Source: Ambrosia x helenae (taxonomy: Eukaryota; Streptophyta; Magnoliopsida; Asterales; Asteraceae). Taken from it: 64,000 nucleotides of DNA. How positions within the stretch are numbered: the stretch's first letter is position 1; each line of letters starts with the position of its first letter. Of this stretch, positions 24,501-37,500 are shown piece by piece. The notes below the pieces were generated by a model. That model was given only the letters and a program-made list of their open reading frames with translations, did no database searches and was not told where the DNA came from. Location of the stretch: contig CM061228.1 in NCBI GenBank assembly GCA_030844895.1, positions 140,666,444-140,730,443 on the forward strand, written 5' to 3'. The position numbers and the translations under genes were made by a program.

Positions 24501-26250
24501 TACCTCGAAAGATTCCAGAAGATGGAATATTCGACGAGTGAGGATTCCGGGTCAGGACTCCTTTCACTCAGACCTCTGCATAGGATCTGAAAGTCAATTT
24601 AAGGGCGTGTGTCCTGTATTGTTCAGAATTGACTTACTAGGTTGCTAATAACGATAGGACACCAGTGCTCGTGAGGCACCTATAGCAGGACAAGCACTGG
24701 GTACCCTTGTCTTGAGTAGTTACCAATGCTCTGCTTACCGTCTCGAGAAAAGCCAACGTGTTGAGATGTTGTCGAGACCCTATCCTCTGTTTATTACGGC
24801 AACCATATTATGATGGTTCATGTACATCAATCCTATGTTGACCAATGTGATGAGGTGATGTGAGCCTCTAGACATTTGTGTTTTAGTCGGCTTAAATCCT
24901 CACGTATTGTGGAATTGTACGGCTGTATGTTGGATATACACTGTCTACTGCCTGGGGAACTGAGGGGTGGAAGTGACGCAAAAACTTTCGACCTCCATCA
25001 GTCCATATTAGGCGTCCTAGTACCACTAACCATAATCGCTCATGCGAAAGGTTGTAAGTGGGTGCATAGTGGATTTCAGTCCATGTGAGGACACAGGATT
25101 ACCATCCGCTACTATAAACAACCTGGAGCGTCCTCGGGGATGTCGACTGCTTTGTGATCTGGTAAGATCACCCGATTAGTGAAATTCGAACGAGCGAACC
25201 TAATGGTCCTGTCGCCTGAGGTGTTCGGTGGCTGTGATGAGACACGGGTAATGATCGATTGCTGTTTGGAACCTTCTCATCCCATACTCGCTTGTGGTTA
25301 TAATATGAGGCATACGGATAGCCACCTATACTCTTGGAGAGTTGTGGCTAGGCACTAGGTGTCAACTTTCACAATATCGAACTTTAGCAGTTATCCTACC
25401 TCAGGGTTCGCCGAACCTTGAACGCAAGTCTGGGATACTCAATTTGAGATGAGTATGGATTACCATTCTCGAACGAGTGAATTACTGTCCTAGACGGAAG
25501 TGACCTGTGTGATACGATTAGTGTCGGTGGCAAATCAAATTCGTGTACTTCATCGCCAGAATTTCCTATGTGATAGGAATCATCACCCTAGTGTTCGGGG
25601 TGTACTGCTCGAAGTCCTCTGGAGTGCATACGTGTACGTCTCTAGTACATTGAATGACAGATAGAGATATACACATGATCTGGCGTGAGTTCAAGAGGTG
25701 ACCAACGAATCAGGTAGATTCAAATCTTCTTGAATAAGTGGCCAAACCGATCGGGAAGTTGTGCTAACAAAGAGTTAGCCTTAGGAACTTCAAATCGGTA
25801 TAGGACTTTGCTGAGTGTTATACGCTGAAAGGGTGTTGTTAAGCACGAAAACGGTAATGGAGCGACTTCGCTTAGTACTCCAGTGACTCGGATATGTCAG
25901 TTAAAATTGGCCTTGCAACGAACAAGCTCGAACTATCGCAAGAGCTTAGTGGGACTCTTGACGAATCCCGCAGGTCTGGCTTGAGGAAGCATTGTCAATT
26001 CCTCAACCGACAGGATTCAGGTTGACGCAAAGCTCTACTATTTCGGGAAAACCGATATTTGTGCCGGATTGCGATACCCAAGAGCTCGGCCGTAGCCGAC
26101 TCATGACATTGTGTTCGTTAGGACGCTAAGCGTGAACTGGAGTTCACGAAGAAAAGGGGTAATCGTGTGAGTTGCAAACATCCCGCCCTGTTCAAGGATA
26201 CTAATGTATCGGATGACTTGAACTGAATTCCGGGACGGAATTCTCTTAAC
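21521..26250 (+). other. Internal region of the large LTR element, no recognisable coding
   Basis: About 4.7 kb of mixed composition. Open frames are below 130 codons (the longest is 21806-22189), on both strands, and none carries an RT, RNase H, integrase or zinc-knuckle motif I can see. It could be a heavily decayed gag-pol or never coding. Confidence 0.5.
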
Positions 26251-26260
26251 GGGGGGAGAA
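26251..26260 (+). other. Polypurine tract of the large LTR element
   Basis: GGGGGGAGAA directly before the TGTGAC start of the right LTR. Confidence 0.85.
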
Positions 26261-29200
26261 TGTGACAACCGGCAAATTTCGTACAACGATTAACGTGATT
26301 CTAATCATGTTTTAGAAATAATTAACATGGTTTAAGGTTAATTATGGTTAGTTGAGCTAATATGAGTCCTACGATGTCCTTTTGAAAGTTCGTTGAAGTC
26401 TTGATGCCTTTAAAGAAAGACTTTGCGTGTTTAACGTAACGAACTGACATCAGCAAAAATTTGTCAAACTGGAATAACATAAACTTATACTATGAAAATA
26501 CGACACGTATTTACTATCGATGCGAACGGATGTGAAAACGGCGTGGTAAACGGCCAAAAACGCAGCGTTTTGGAGAACGCGGAGAGGAACGGGCATGGGA
26601 TTCGAACGTCGAAACGCGTGGCTTTAACCGTTACCGAACCTCCGGAATAATTATTTAATTGCTCGGTCTGGTGTTATTTATGACTACGAACAAAAACCGA
26701 GTCCAGAAGCGATAACGGGCTAAAACGGAGCAGTTGGCACGCGACGTTGGGCTTGAAGCCCAATCCAAAAGCCCACCTATATAAGCCCATAACCTCCCAA
26801 TTCTTCTCATTTCTCACATCACTTCCTCTCTCTAAAAACCAAACTCTCTCAACTCTCTCTCTCTCTAGAAATTCCGGCAGCATTCCGGCAGCCTTCCGGC
26901 AGCATTCCGGCGGCGGTCCGGCGGCCGTCCGGCGACTTTTTCCGGCGACCTTCCGGCAAGTTTTTCCGGCGACCTTCCGGCAAGTTTTTCCGGCGACTTT
27001 CCGGCGACCTTCCGGCGAGTTTTCCCGGCGACCTTCCGGCAAGTTTTTCCGGCGACTTTCCGGCGACCCTCCGGCGACTTTTTCCGGCGCGTGATACCCC
27101 CACCCCCACTAATTTTGACGCCCCGAACGCGATGGTGAAGGCCGTTTTCCCTAAAACGAAGCGGTTTGAACGTTGGTACCATTCCGGCGACTTTTCCGGT
27201 AAGCTCGTTTTCGAGTTTTCTTTGTACAAACGTTTAGATCGGGTCTTTGGGGGACTCCTCACAAGTTTTCGCGAAATTTCGTTCTCCGGCCATATTCCGG
27301 CGAGTTGTTTCCGGCTATTTGCGAGTTCAGGAGGGGCTGGAATGGGTTTGGGTGGGTCCCGATGGCGCGCAAGTATTCAGAACGGAGGTTTTGGTGGTCC
27401 GGCCACGGTGGTGGTGGTCCGGCCACGGCAGTGGTGGTCCGGCCACGGCACCGGTGGTCCGGCCACGATGGTGGCGTCCGGCGGTTCGGGTCCGGTCAGT
27501 TTTGGGTTCGGGACTCGGGGCTCGGGTCAAGATTATGCTTCCGGGTCAGATTCAGATCTGGCTCGGTTTGCGTGCCGTCTTCAAGTTCTAGTCGTGGGTC
27601 AAGTGTGGTGCTCTCGGGTAGATCCGGTCAGATTCGGGTTGGTCAACCCGGTCAACTCAGTAAACTTTGGTCAAGCGTTACGGTATAATTAACTAGCAAT
27701 TATTTCGTTATATTATTATTTACACATATATTTCTAAAATATATAAATATGAACGATTAACTCGCTAACGAACCGATAAAAATATTAACGAAAAGCATTA
27801 TGAGCTAATATTTGTGTATTAGTCGTGACTTGCGTGGTTGTTGGACTAAATTGATGGACTATACGTATATATATATTTATATAAACAGGATGATTTATAT
27901 AAATAGTCACAACGTATAAAATCTCGCGGATTAGAATGCGGATAAATATAATGTCGTCTTTGTTAGGAGTTGATTTTGGGAATTTGTAGACAACTTGTGT
28001 TGTCTGGTTTATACCAAAAACAGAGGAAACTCTGCCGAAATTTTTATAAATCCGAAGCGCGACAAGTGTGACTTTATTGTTCGTTCTTATAAATAACTTT
28101 CCAAGCGCTTGACAAATGTAGTCATGTACAATCACGACGTTTTGACAAATATTATTTGTAACAATAATAGTCCATTCCGAGAAATATTTCAAACAAATAT
28201 ATATTCTTTTGCTACCAAGCGTCAAGGATTGACGAGTTTTTTTTAAAGGTTACTTGGTAACTAAAGTATGTTTGTTGTTCGGATTAAAAGATGTATAAAC
28301 GTTCGGATTTATTTGGAAAACCTTTTTATAAAAAGCAAAGTCTTGAGATTTGTAAGATACTCGGATTCGGGAAAAGAAATAACGAATGTTATTAAAAAGG
28401 ATTTTAATAACTATATTATATTTCAGCAAGGTATATTTCCCGAAAATAACTATACAAGACGATTACATTTATCCGATTTACGAGACAAGCTATGGCTCGG
28501 GATGAGTTATACGATTCGTGATATTAGTCCGACATAGTTTGCACACGAATAGTAACAAGTGCGCGACTTGGGTACTATTTCGTATGTGAACACAGGAGCT
28601 ATGATAAGTCACGATCGGTTCGTCGAGTTAAAACACTTAAAGACTCGGGTTACTACACACGAGTCAGGATAGTTGAATAAACTATCTTTTAACCGGAAAT
28701 TAAGCTAGGTTCATATATGATAGACTTTAAGGTGTCCTTTATTGGTAATTAGGGCACGAGGAAGTCGGTCAAAGCTTTGGGCTTTATTTGCTAGCTAAGC
28801 ATGGAAATTAAGGTGAGTTTCACGGCCCCATTTTACTGTTTTAACTGGGGGAAAGATATGTTTGTCAAAAGTTATCACATATTGAAATGTTTTCAAAGGT
28901 TAAAATGTGGTAAGTGGCATGATGAGTACTTGAGTTTTTGGTCGCCACTCGGGGTTGGGTCCTCGCTACTGTAACCATTAATTCAGGTAAATGAAACTGA
29001 AGGAATATTTGGATAGTACTATTGGTGCCTGACAAGGCCCACCCCTAATCGATAGCGTCGATTATGCATCGGCGTATGCCTGGGGTGCACGTATTCTGAA
29101 CTTAAGTCGTTGGGTTCCGAGAAACGACTTGGAGCGGGGCATATTTATTAGTCTTGGTTTGGTTATGGGACTCAGGGGATTGCTCATCATCATAATTTGT

Positions 29201-29706
29201 AGGAGCTAGCTATTCCATACAAAGGCCACGAAATGTGCTGGATTTGCACAGGATATAAAAATGTGCTGGATTTGCACAGGATATAAAAATGTGCTGGATT
29301 TGCACAGGATGTAAAAATGTGCTGGATTTGCACAGGATGTAAAAATGTCGTATTTACGAAACTAAAACCTGTGAACTCACCAATATTTTATATATTGACG
29401 TCTTTTTAAACATATCTTTCAGGTAACTAAGTGCTGAACAGGTATGCGGCTAGTACGGTGGAATTTGGGATGTCGGACAATGGTTGGGGGTTTCATCTAT
29501 TGTTACCTTCGGGTTAGGACATAAACGGAAACACCCCACTTTAAAACTTAATGTTTGTGGTTTTAAGTAATGTTTGAAACCAGGTACTCCTTCCCGACAT
29601 CTTAATATAATGATCTTTTCTAATTAAATATAGTTTGTGTTAATCTTGACTTTGATATGCTTTCGAGCGTCGCGCCACGTGTTTCCGCCATTGGCGTGGT
29701 GTGACA
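26261..29706 (+). repeat. 3' LTR of the large LTR element (3446 bp)
   Basis: Near-identical to 16035-19480 with an offset of 10226 bases. One extra T near 28240 and one fewer A in the 28 bp repeat array were noticed. Ends GGTGTGACA before AGGAG. Confidence 0.93.
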
Positions 29707-29711
29707 AGGAG
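29707..29711 (+). other. Target site duplication AGGAG (right)
   Basis: Partner of 16030-16034. Confidence 0.9.
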
Positions 29712-31117
29712 CCACCCTAGTGTTGCTTCTTAACCTTGCCATAATCATGATGTTTCAAGCATGCTTATGACTGTCTAATCTAAGTACACACATGATCTTC
29801 TTATAAACTCACCATGCTTGTCTCACCATGTCTTTAGACATGCCTCTTGAAGACCAAAATGTTCCTCTTGGTAGGGGTGAGCATACGAAAACCGATAACC
29901 GAAACCGAATTAACCGATCGGTTACGGTTTCGGTTTTCCCTTCTTCCGTAACCGAAATAACCGAAACTGAACCGATAGTTATATACTTAAGTATTTTTCA
30001 TACATATATCCATGTATTTGGAAAATATTTTCATGTATTTCCGGTATATTTAATGTATCTTTCATGTATATCTATGTAATTGAAATATATCTTTTATGTA
30101 ACTCATGTATATCCATATACTCACCATTTTAAGTTTATAATTTTGCACAACTTTTATGTTTGGATATTAATGGAACATAACCGAAACCGAACCGATAACC
30201 GACATATTAACCGAATTAACCGAACCGACTTAACCGACCAGTTTCGGTTATGGTTTTTCCTAAAAACGAACTTCGGTTATATGTAAAAACCGAACCGAAC
30301 CGAACCGTCATTTGCTCACCCCTACCTCTTGGGCATGGTGAGCATGCTTGGTGTTGTTACACTTATGTTCTCACAAGCTACTACCTTCCTTATTTATGGC
30401 AGACTCGTATGCCCATTTTCAACACACCATATCTCTCTCATTTCTTCTTTAAATTGAGTGATTAACCCCTTGAAAGAAACCTCTATCCAACGTCCAAAGA
30501 TCCCCATTGGTTTCACTTAGTTCTAAGAAGGTTTAGGCCTCCAAATCATCCGTGGGACACGACTGCGCAGATTCAGAGCTGCTGTAACACCCGGTCACAT
30601 TTTTGAACTTTCGAGATGCTACACACCTCCAAATATGATGATTCTTTTTCCTATCTCCTTGAACTTCCATTGTCTTCAACCGGATCAGAAGATCCTGAGT
30701 ATTTGGCCTAAGGAACCTTCCTTCCATCACTTGTTTTCTTCCCTAGTCTTGAACTAGCGGTAAAACTCTATGCTTTTCTTGTTTAATACTTGTTATATTC
30801 GTGTAGCCTTGCAAGTTGTACATGAAAGGAGTTAAACAAAGGTTTTAAACATAAGTTATTGTGGGTTTAATGGAAATAAATTGAGTCTTTAAAAAGGGTG
30901 TGTTAGGCCGTGGATATGGTGATGGTTATGTTGATGTTTCTAAAGTTTTTAAGTTTACATAAACTTGTTTTTGGAAGTTGTTTTGGGTAATGTTTGTGGA
31001 AACAAGTTGAACATACCTAAAGATGGTTTAGATCATTTTAAAATGACTATCTAATACCTAATAACTTAATGAACTTGTACATTGTGGAAGATTGTAAGTT
31101 TACATATTTAAGGTTTA
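29712..31117 (+). mobile_element. Right part of the older LTR-like element
   Basis: Continues the DNA interrupted at 16034 and is itself interrupted by a MITE (29872-30324). The stretch around 30530-30760 (GAGCTGCTGTAACACCCGG, CTTTCGAGATGCTACACACC) looks like transcribed LTR or leader sequence, recalled from plant Gypsy LTRs. No clear right end was found; a Helitron follows at 31118. Confidence 0.35.
29872..30324. mobile_element. hAT-type MITE rich in AACCGAAACCG, 453 bp
   Basis: Terminal repeats TAGGGGTGAGCA and TGCTCACCCCTA, flanked by a perfect 8 bp duplication CCTCTTGG (29864-29871 and 30325-30332). The inside has many ACCGAAACCGAACC runs near both ends. No transposase. Confidence 0.88.
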
Positions 31118-31806
31118 CTAGTGGGGTGCCCGCGCGTTGCGGCGGGAGCACAACATTTACTAAAAATGAAAAAAAAAAACAAAAATAAATATGTGATGAT
31201 AAATGTAAACAAGGGTAGGGCACGTGTCATATGGTCTTATTGCCTATTACATAAGACAAAGAAGGATATCATAGACTCATCATGAAGGCTTGGCACGACG
31301 ACCAAGCTTCGATATGCGTGTAAGTTTCGATATGCCTATTGCAATATTCTCATACACAAAATCCCTTATGAATCTGCAAAAACAAAAGAAAATGGTTCAT
31401 TAGTTGTTTTCATGGTAGAAGGCAACCATAAGATATCAGTAAGAATAAGGCCTCGTAAAGGTACAAATTGAAGAAAAAACAAGTGACAATGCCTACTAAC
31501 AAACCAAAGATTATAAAGAGAATAAGGAATGAGAGAGTTGTTCATTGAGATGTATATAATAACAACATAATGGCCACTATTTATAGGGCTCTAATAGAAG
31601 GTATATACATAAATGAGAAAAAAGGAGTTAGGAATATGGATAGTCACTAATAACTTTATTATTTCATAAGCAACTTAATTGTTATGTAAAAAGACAACTT
31701 CACCCCTTTACCACATTCATTAAGTTATTGTACCATATGCATTATATGTTGTAATTACTTAAATTTGGTTGGAATCCTTCACTCATGCTTTATAATATAG
31801 TATAGA
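31118..31806 (-). mobile_element. Non-autonomous Helitron, 689 bp
   Basis: On the minus strand it starts TCTATACTATATTATAAAGC after a host A and ends with the hairpin region CCCGCCGCAACGCGCGGG, then CACCCCACTAG followed by host T. This matches the TC start, hairpin and CTRR end known for Helitrons. It shares its termini with the 53046-55075 copy. No Rep/helicase ORF. Confidence 0.82.
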
Positions 31807-33892
31807 TTAACTTTTAAACACAAAGTTGGAAATTATGAACTTGAATACATAAAGTGCACTTACTATTAATTATTCCTAATATGATTATAAAGGGACATAA
31901 ATAATGATAAAACTCTATAATAATCTCTAATGGGGGAATTTCACAAAATAAAGTTTAGTAGTTATAATGAAAATAGTGTTTTGCAAAATCACTCAAAACG
32001 TGAATACGATTGACATGCCGTCGTTATTTTACGAAAGTTAAAAATAAAATCAATTATTTTATTATTTCTAATTGAGATATACTATTACTAATATATTATT
32101 ATTAAAAAAAAACTTTTATGAGATATACCATTGGCGTGGGGCGGGAGAGGGACTTGAGGTGGCAGTGAATATTTATTGGTGGTTTTATTTTTATTTTTTA
32201 TTATTTTTAAATCTAACACACAAATAATAATAATATTCAAGATTCCTCTCACCTTCTTTCACTCCCCACCATATTTTCACCCTTCAAATATGGGTCCCAC
32301 AAGTGTCACATACTCATATGGCACTTCATCCCCCCCTACACTCTAATCCAAAACTTCCAAACTCCAATGTAAGAGTAGGTAATGTTTTTATCAATATGTA
32401 CACACACATGCATGGAGAAGGGTGGGGGATTTAGTGTATTCTCTTTAGTGATGATGAGTGAGTGCCTCCCGCATGCATTGCCTTGTCCATGATTGTCTCG
32501 AGTAATGGCATCGTCCGTAGGTTAATGTCAGCGGTTAGTACTTTCTTTTCATTATATACAGTCATTTAGTGTTGTGTACATGCATTAATCAACGCATGCC
32601 TTGGTAATGTCATGAATTTCGAACCTCTTATAAATAGTTATTTCATAGATCAAGAAGACCAACGATATCTTGAATGCTGATACACCAGTTGAGTGTAAAG
32701 TTTCATTAGAGGTTTAAATTGTCAACTCAACTTACATCATGAGAACCATCACATGCCACGGTTGACATTAGTTGGTGATATTTGGGTTTTGTTTGCAATC
32801 TTAAATCTGAATGTATATTATAACTCAAAACTTCATTTTATATAAAAGATATTTTGTACAAGATACATACTAATGATGGCTAGTTGAGTAATGAGTTGGT
32901 AACAACAAATCAACAATAATGCTAGTCCAAAGGTCAGAGAGATGTACCAAGTTTGAGTCACACTTGTGACATAAATAATGAGTTAACTTCCTAGTTCCTA
33001 GGACGGCAAGCGTTCGATCCCGGGTCTCTTTGCCCCTCAGTGAGCCGTATCGAACTCGGGTCTTATGGTTAGTGTGCACGTTGTCACTTGTGGTTAATGT
33101 AAACAACACAAGATTGGAGAATAAGTTAAGACCATGTGTAGTGTAGGGGGAGGGGAAATTCCATCACCTGCCATAGTCATTCTTCTTCTTCTTCTTCTTT
33201 TTAATCTCCTCCTCCTTCTTTCTTTCTCCTCCATCTTCTTTCTTTCTTCTTCTTCTTCTTTCTTTCATTTTTCTTCCTTCTTTCTTTCCTTCTTCTTCTT
33301 CTTCACACACACACACAAACCTTTACTGGCCACCGTCACCTTCACCGTACACCACCACCACCACCATCACCGTCACCTTCACAGCAACACTTCCCCCCCC
33401 TCTCTCTATATATATATATATATTAAGGCCCGGACCAGATTTTGGCAATTAACGCCCCTATGTTTCATTTTGTCGGGCGCTAATTTCGATTTAACGCCAC
33501 AATCCGCGCCCCGCTACGGTTACTCTAACAATGCATCTTTTTTATTGTTATTAACTTATTTTATATGGTATTATGACATTATAATATCATCATTTATTTA
33601 TAAAGTAGTATATAGGCCGGTAAGACTATGAGGTGTGGGATAAATCCTTTAGAGGCTTTATTGTGCCACGTAAGCGCTACGCGAGTTTTTAGAGCAACAA
33701 CGACGCCCCTCTAACATCAATGGAGTGATATTTAGCGTCTTTTTAAAGAAGGAAAAAAAAAGTTGACTGGTTGAAAAAGAGATAGGCCCCACTTTAGCAT
33801 GCGCTAACCCATTGGTGGACACAATCACTAACGTCTCTTTTAACGAAGTCGGGACAGTGTTGAGGGCACTACCTAGCTGAGGTGGCTGAGGC
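31807..33892. other. Intergenic, repeats and low-complexity DNA, no gene seen
   Basis: Contains AT-rich DNA, a tRNA-like stretch around 32990-33070 (GCGTTCGATCCCGGGT; perhaps a SINE piece), a CTT/CTTT-rich tract at 33180-33305, CA and CAC repeats, and a TA run near 33405. The region 33430-33880 is GC-richer, of unknown origin. The long open frame over the CTT tract is simple-sequence only. Confidence 0.45.
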
Positions 33893-34108
33893 CAGTGGCG
33901 TAGCTTATAAAGGGCGGGGAGGAGCGGCCGACCCCCCCCCCCCCGAATTTTCGCTCAGAAGTTCCGATTATATAGTATTCGTATAGAAATTTTTTGGTAT
34001 ATACAGTTTCGACCCCCCGAAATTGGTTTTCGACCCCCCGAAACTAGTGATTTCTGACCCTCCGGTGATTTCCGACCCGCCGAAGTTTCGGGTCAAGCTT
34101 CGCCACTG
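33893..34108 (-). mobile_element. hAT-type MITE, 216 bp
   Basis: Reverse-oriented relative of the 14067-14267 copy: starts CAGTGGCGTAGC, ends AAGCTTCGCCACTG. Flanks GCTGAGGC (33885-33892) and GCCGAGGC (34109-34116) are an 8 bp duplication with one C/T change. Confidence 0.82.
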
Positions 34109-34508
34109 GCCGAGGCGCTGTGCCGCTATCTAATTTATTAAAATTAATATAAAGAAAAAAAGGTTGACAATTTGAGCACATGAGATAAGTGAATTGTAAA
34201 ATAACATAAAGAAGCTTAAAAAAAATGCTGTAATGGAACTCCTCTGTTTATTCTTCATCTTCTCCATTTCTCCATAACCATCATCAATCATCATCATAAC
34301 CATACTGTTACTCCAATCCATTTCAATTCCCATAACAATCTAACCTAAATTCCTTCCTGAATTCAATCAATCAAAACACCATATCTCCTCTATAGATCTA
34401 TCTATCAATCTGCACACCGTAATTCAATCCTCTGCTTATCAGGTAAACGTAATGCACGTTATCACCACGTTTCGGTTCCTCATTCAATCCCTTTAGGCGA
34501 TAATAATA

Positions 34509-37500
34509 ATGATGAATGGCTTAGTGGACGCACGATCATCGCGTGTTCCGAGTTTAGGTTCCTTAGCCGTACGATCATCAAGTAATGGTACTTTACAACA
34601 TAATCACTTAGGGTTAGGGTTAGGGTTGAACCAATTGGTTTCCTCTAAAAAGGGTTCCAAGATGTTGGGTAATAAAGACAAGGATAATAATAATAATATT
34701 AATAATGGCTTCATTTGGATCTTTAAATTTGTACCGAGAAAGAAGCTTGGAATGCTGCTCTTGTCCCTTGCTTCCTTTGCTGCTATGCTCTGGATACTTT
34801 ATATTGCCAAAGGTATATATTTTATATTTTGTTTATTACCAATTGTTTATCAAACAATTATTCATTGGTATTATGCTTGTAGCTCAATTTTGGGTGTGTG
34901 TGTGTGTGTGTTTGGATGCCACTTTATGCTAATTATTCATTAATCATTTTATGCTGTACAAAAGGGGGAGTGTGAATAAGCTGTATCCGGAGGTCGCTGG
35001 TTGGAGTCTCGTTCATGACAAAATGCCATGCTTATATGGGTTTCCCCTAGAATTGGTGACGGCCGGGTCACCGGCGTTGTCTGCGATCATGGGCGTGGGG
35101 ATGGCCTTTTGCTTATATGGGTACCCGGGTAGCTGGGCTTTGTTGGACGAAAAAAAGAAAGTTTGTCGTAAACTGATTTTGATGATTTAGTTTTCTAGGT
35201 CTTTGTTCATAGAATCATAGTTCATTTTGAGTGTTTTCATTTGGATTTTACGGACAGTTAAGTTGATTAGAGAAGGATTTAATATCTTTATGATTGATAA
35301 ATGATTAGACTTAACAGACCAAGAAATGTAATGTTGATAAATCATTTAATTTTTTTTTGGATAATTAGTTCATCTTTGGGCAATTTTGAAGGTGAAATTA
35401 ACCCGAGGAACCCTATATCTATAGGACATCCTGGATTTTCACCAACTGTTGATGAAAGAAAAGATCAGGAGATAACTTCTGCTACAATGAACGATCAAAT
35501 GAGGATCACGTTGTATAATGATAAGGGAGTTGTATCCCACCCACCACCACCAGCCAATGCCGCCCACCCGCCTCCACCGCCTGTTTATTTCACTGGGTAC
35601 ACCCTTCCTCCTGGAAATCCTTGTGAGACCTTTAAAATGCCACCTCCACCAGCTGACAAGAAAAAGACTGGCCCTCGCCGTAAGCTTAAATCACTGTCAT
35701 TGTTTTCTTTCTTCATCTTGAAACATATTTTTTTTGCTAATTGTGTGATTATGTGATTTTTTTAATGTTTTAGCATGTCCAGTGTGCTACCTCCCTGTGG
35801 AAGATGCTATTGCATTAATGCCAAAGTATCCATCATATTCACCTGTGCTTCATAATCTGACTTACATTCATGATGAGAGTTTCATTAAAAGTGAATTTGG
35901 TGGGTCGGATTTTGGTGGATATCCTTCGTTAAAGCAAAGATATGAAGCTTATGATATTAAAGAATCAATGGCTGTGCATTGTGGGTATGATTATGATTTT
36001 CTTTAGACTTAGGTCTTATAGAGGGTGTTTGGATGTTCGTCTTGAAACTGATAATGTGATATTGAATATCAAGAACTGTATAATCAGTCGACTGTTGCAG
36101 AAGATAGTTTTCAGATGTGCTTCTGCTTCTTGAAGTTGTAATATTAACAAAATTTAAGCCTGAGTGTTTGGCAAATAAATGACCAGAAAACACATTTTTT
36201 AAAAGAGAGACAAATTTAGGTTGAAAGAATGGATAATTAGGTAAATCTAGTATACTCAAATCCAAACACCCATTATATATGGATTGTTTTAATTTGTATC
36301 AGTTTTGTAGTCACTAATCAATTTCTGGTTGGTGCATAATCACACTAAAAGCTTTGTGAGGGGAGATAGGCCAGGACGCAAGTCAGGATTTGATATTAAT
36401 GATTCAGATCTTTTTCTGATGGATCAGTGCCATGGAGTGGTGGTTGCATCTGCGATATTTGGTATTTTTTCTATATCGTTATCATACATATTTACACACA
36501 CACTTTTGCATAATTGGTATTTCTAATAATTTAAGTTTTACAGGAGCTTATGATTTTATTCAACAACCAATGAATATCAGCGAAACTTCAAAGAAAAGTG
36601 TCTGCTTTTTCATGTTTATTGACGAAAAAACAGAAAAGTTTATGAGGATTTCAGGTAATCTTGATGATAGCAAGAAGATAGGCTTGTGGAAAGTTGTTGT
36701 TGTCTATAATTTGCCATACACAGATCCAAGGCGCAATGGGAAGGTACAATAAACTATTTAAAATGGAACCTTTCATACATTTACCCTGTTCTTTGCACCA
36801 TTTGACTAAATACAGCTGAAAAATAGGTGTTGACAGTTAGTTGGATATCAAAATAGTTTCAATTGTGACAACATATTGGAAATTTTTTTGGATATTTTTA
36901 TCTTGATTTTAACAAAGTTACATTTATGGCAGGTTCCAAAACTTTTATCACATAGGCTTTTTCCCAATGCGCGGTATTCTATATGGTTGGATGGGAAACT
37001 TAAGCTTGTTGTTGACCCATATCAAATTCTTGAAAGGTATTGTTACTTTCTAGTGCAATGTTATAGTGTTTTATATCGAATACAAAAAAAGTATACTCTT
37101 CTTGCTTTCAGGTTTTTGTGGAGAGAGAATGCCAGTTTTGCTATTTCAAGGCATTATAAGCGTTTTGACGTGTTTCTAGAAGCTGAAGCTAATAAGGTGG
37201 CTGCAAAGTATGACAATGCCTCCATTGACTTCCAGATTGACTTTTATAAAAAGGAGGGTTTAACCCCCTATTCTTCGGCCAAGCTTCCTATTAGAAGTGG
37301 TAGGACAGATTATTTATTTCTTTAGAAAATACAATTCAATCATTAGACAATGTTTGAATATGTGTATAAACTGTTTATAATTCTGACTATTTAGGGTCAA
37401 AACAGAAATGGAAAATAAACTTATTCTGATTCTTTAAGCGCAATAATTCTGACAGTGTAATATGGTTGAATTATTGCAGATGTTCCAGAAGGTTGTGTGG

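Larger units (their letters stand above)
16035..29706 (+). mobile_element. Large non-coding LTR retrotransposon (LARD-like), complete, 13.7 kb
   Basis: Two direct repeats of 3446 bp (16035-19480 and 26261-29706), both TGTGACAACC...GGTGTGACA, flanked by a perfect AGGAG duplication. A Met-tRNA-type primer site follows the left LTR and a GGGGGGAGAA polypurine tract precedes the right LTR, so it reads on the plus strand. The LTRs have equal length; I noticed only two compensating one-base indels (in a T-run and an A-run), so insertion was very recent. The 6.8 kb interior has no long ORF and no RT or integrase motif I can find. Long LTRs with a non-coding interior match the LARD description; movement would need proteins from an autonomous partner, probably a Ty3/Gypsy element (inference). 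Confidence 0.92.

Noticed and set aside
33134..33631. 165-codon open frame
   Set aside because: Mostly CTT/CTTT and CAC simple repeats giving Leu/Ser/Phe and His runs; no family signal or splice context.
34609..34630. TTAGGG repeated three times, telomere-like
   Set aside because: It lies in the first exon of the glycosyltransferase gene and encodes LGLGLGL; only three units, and the plant telomere unit is TTTAGGG.
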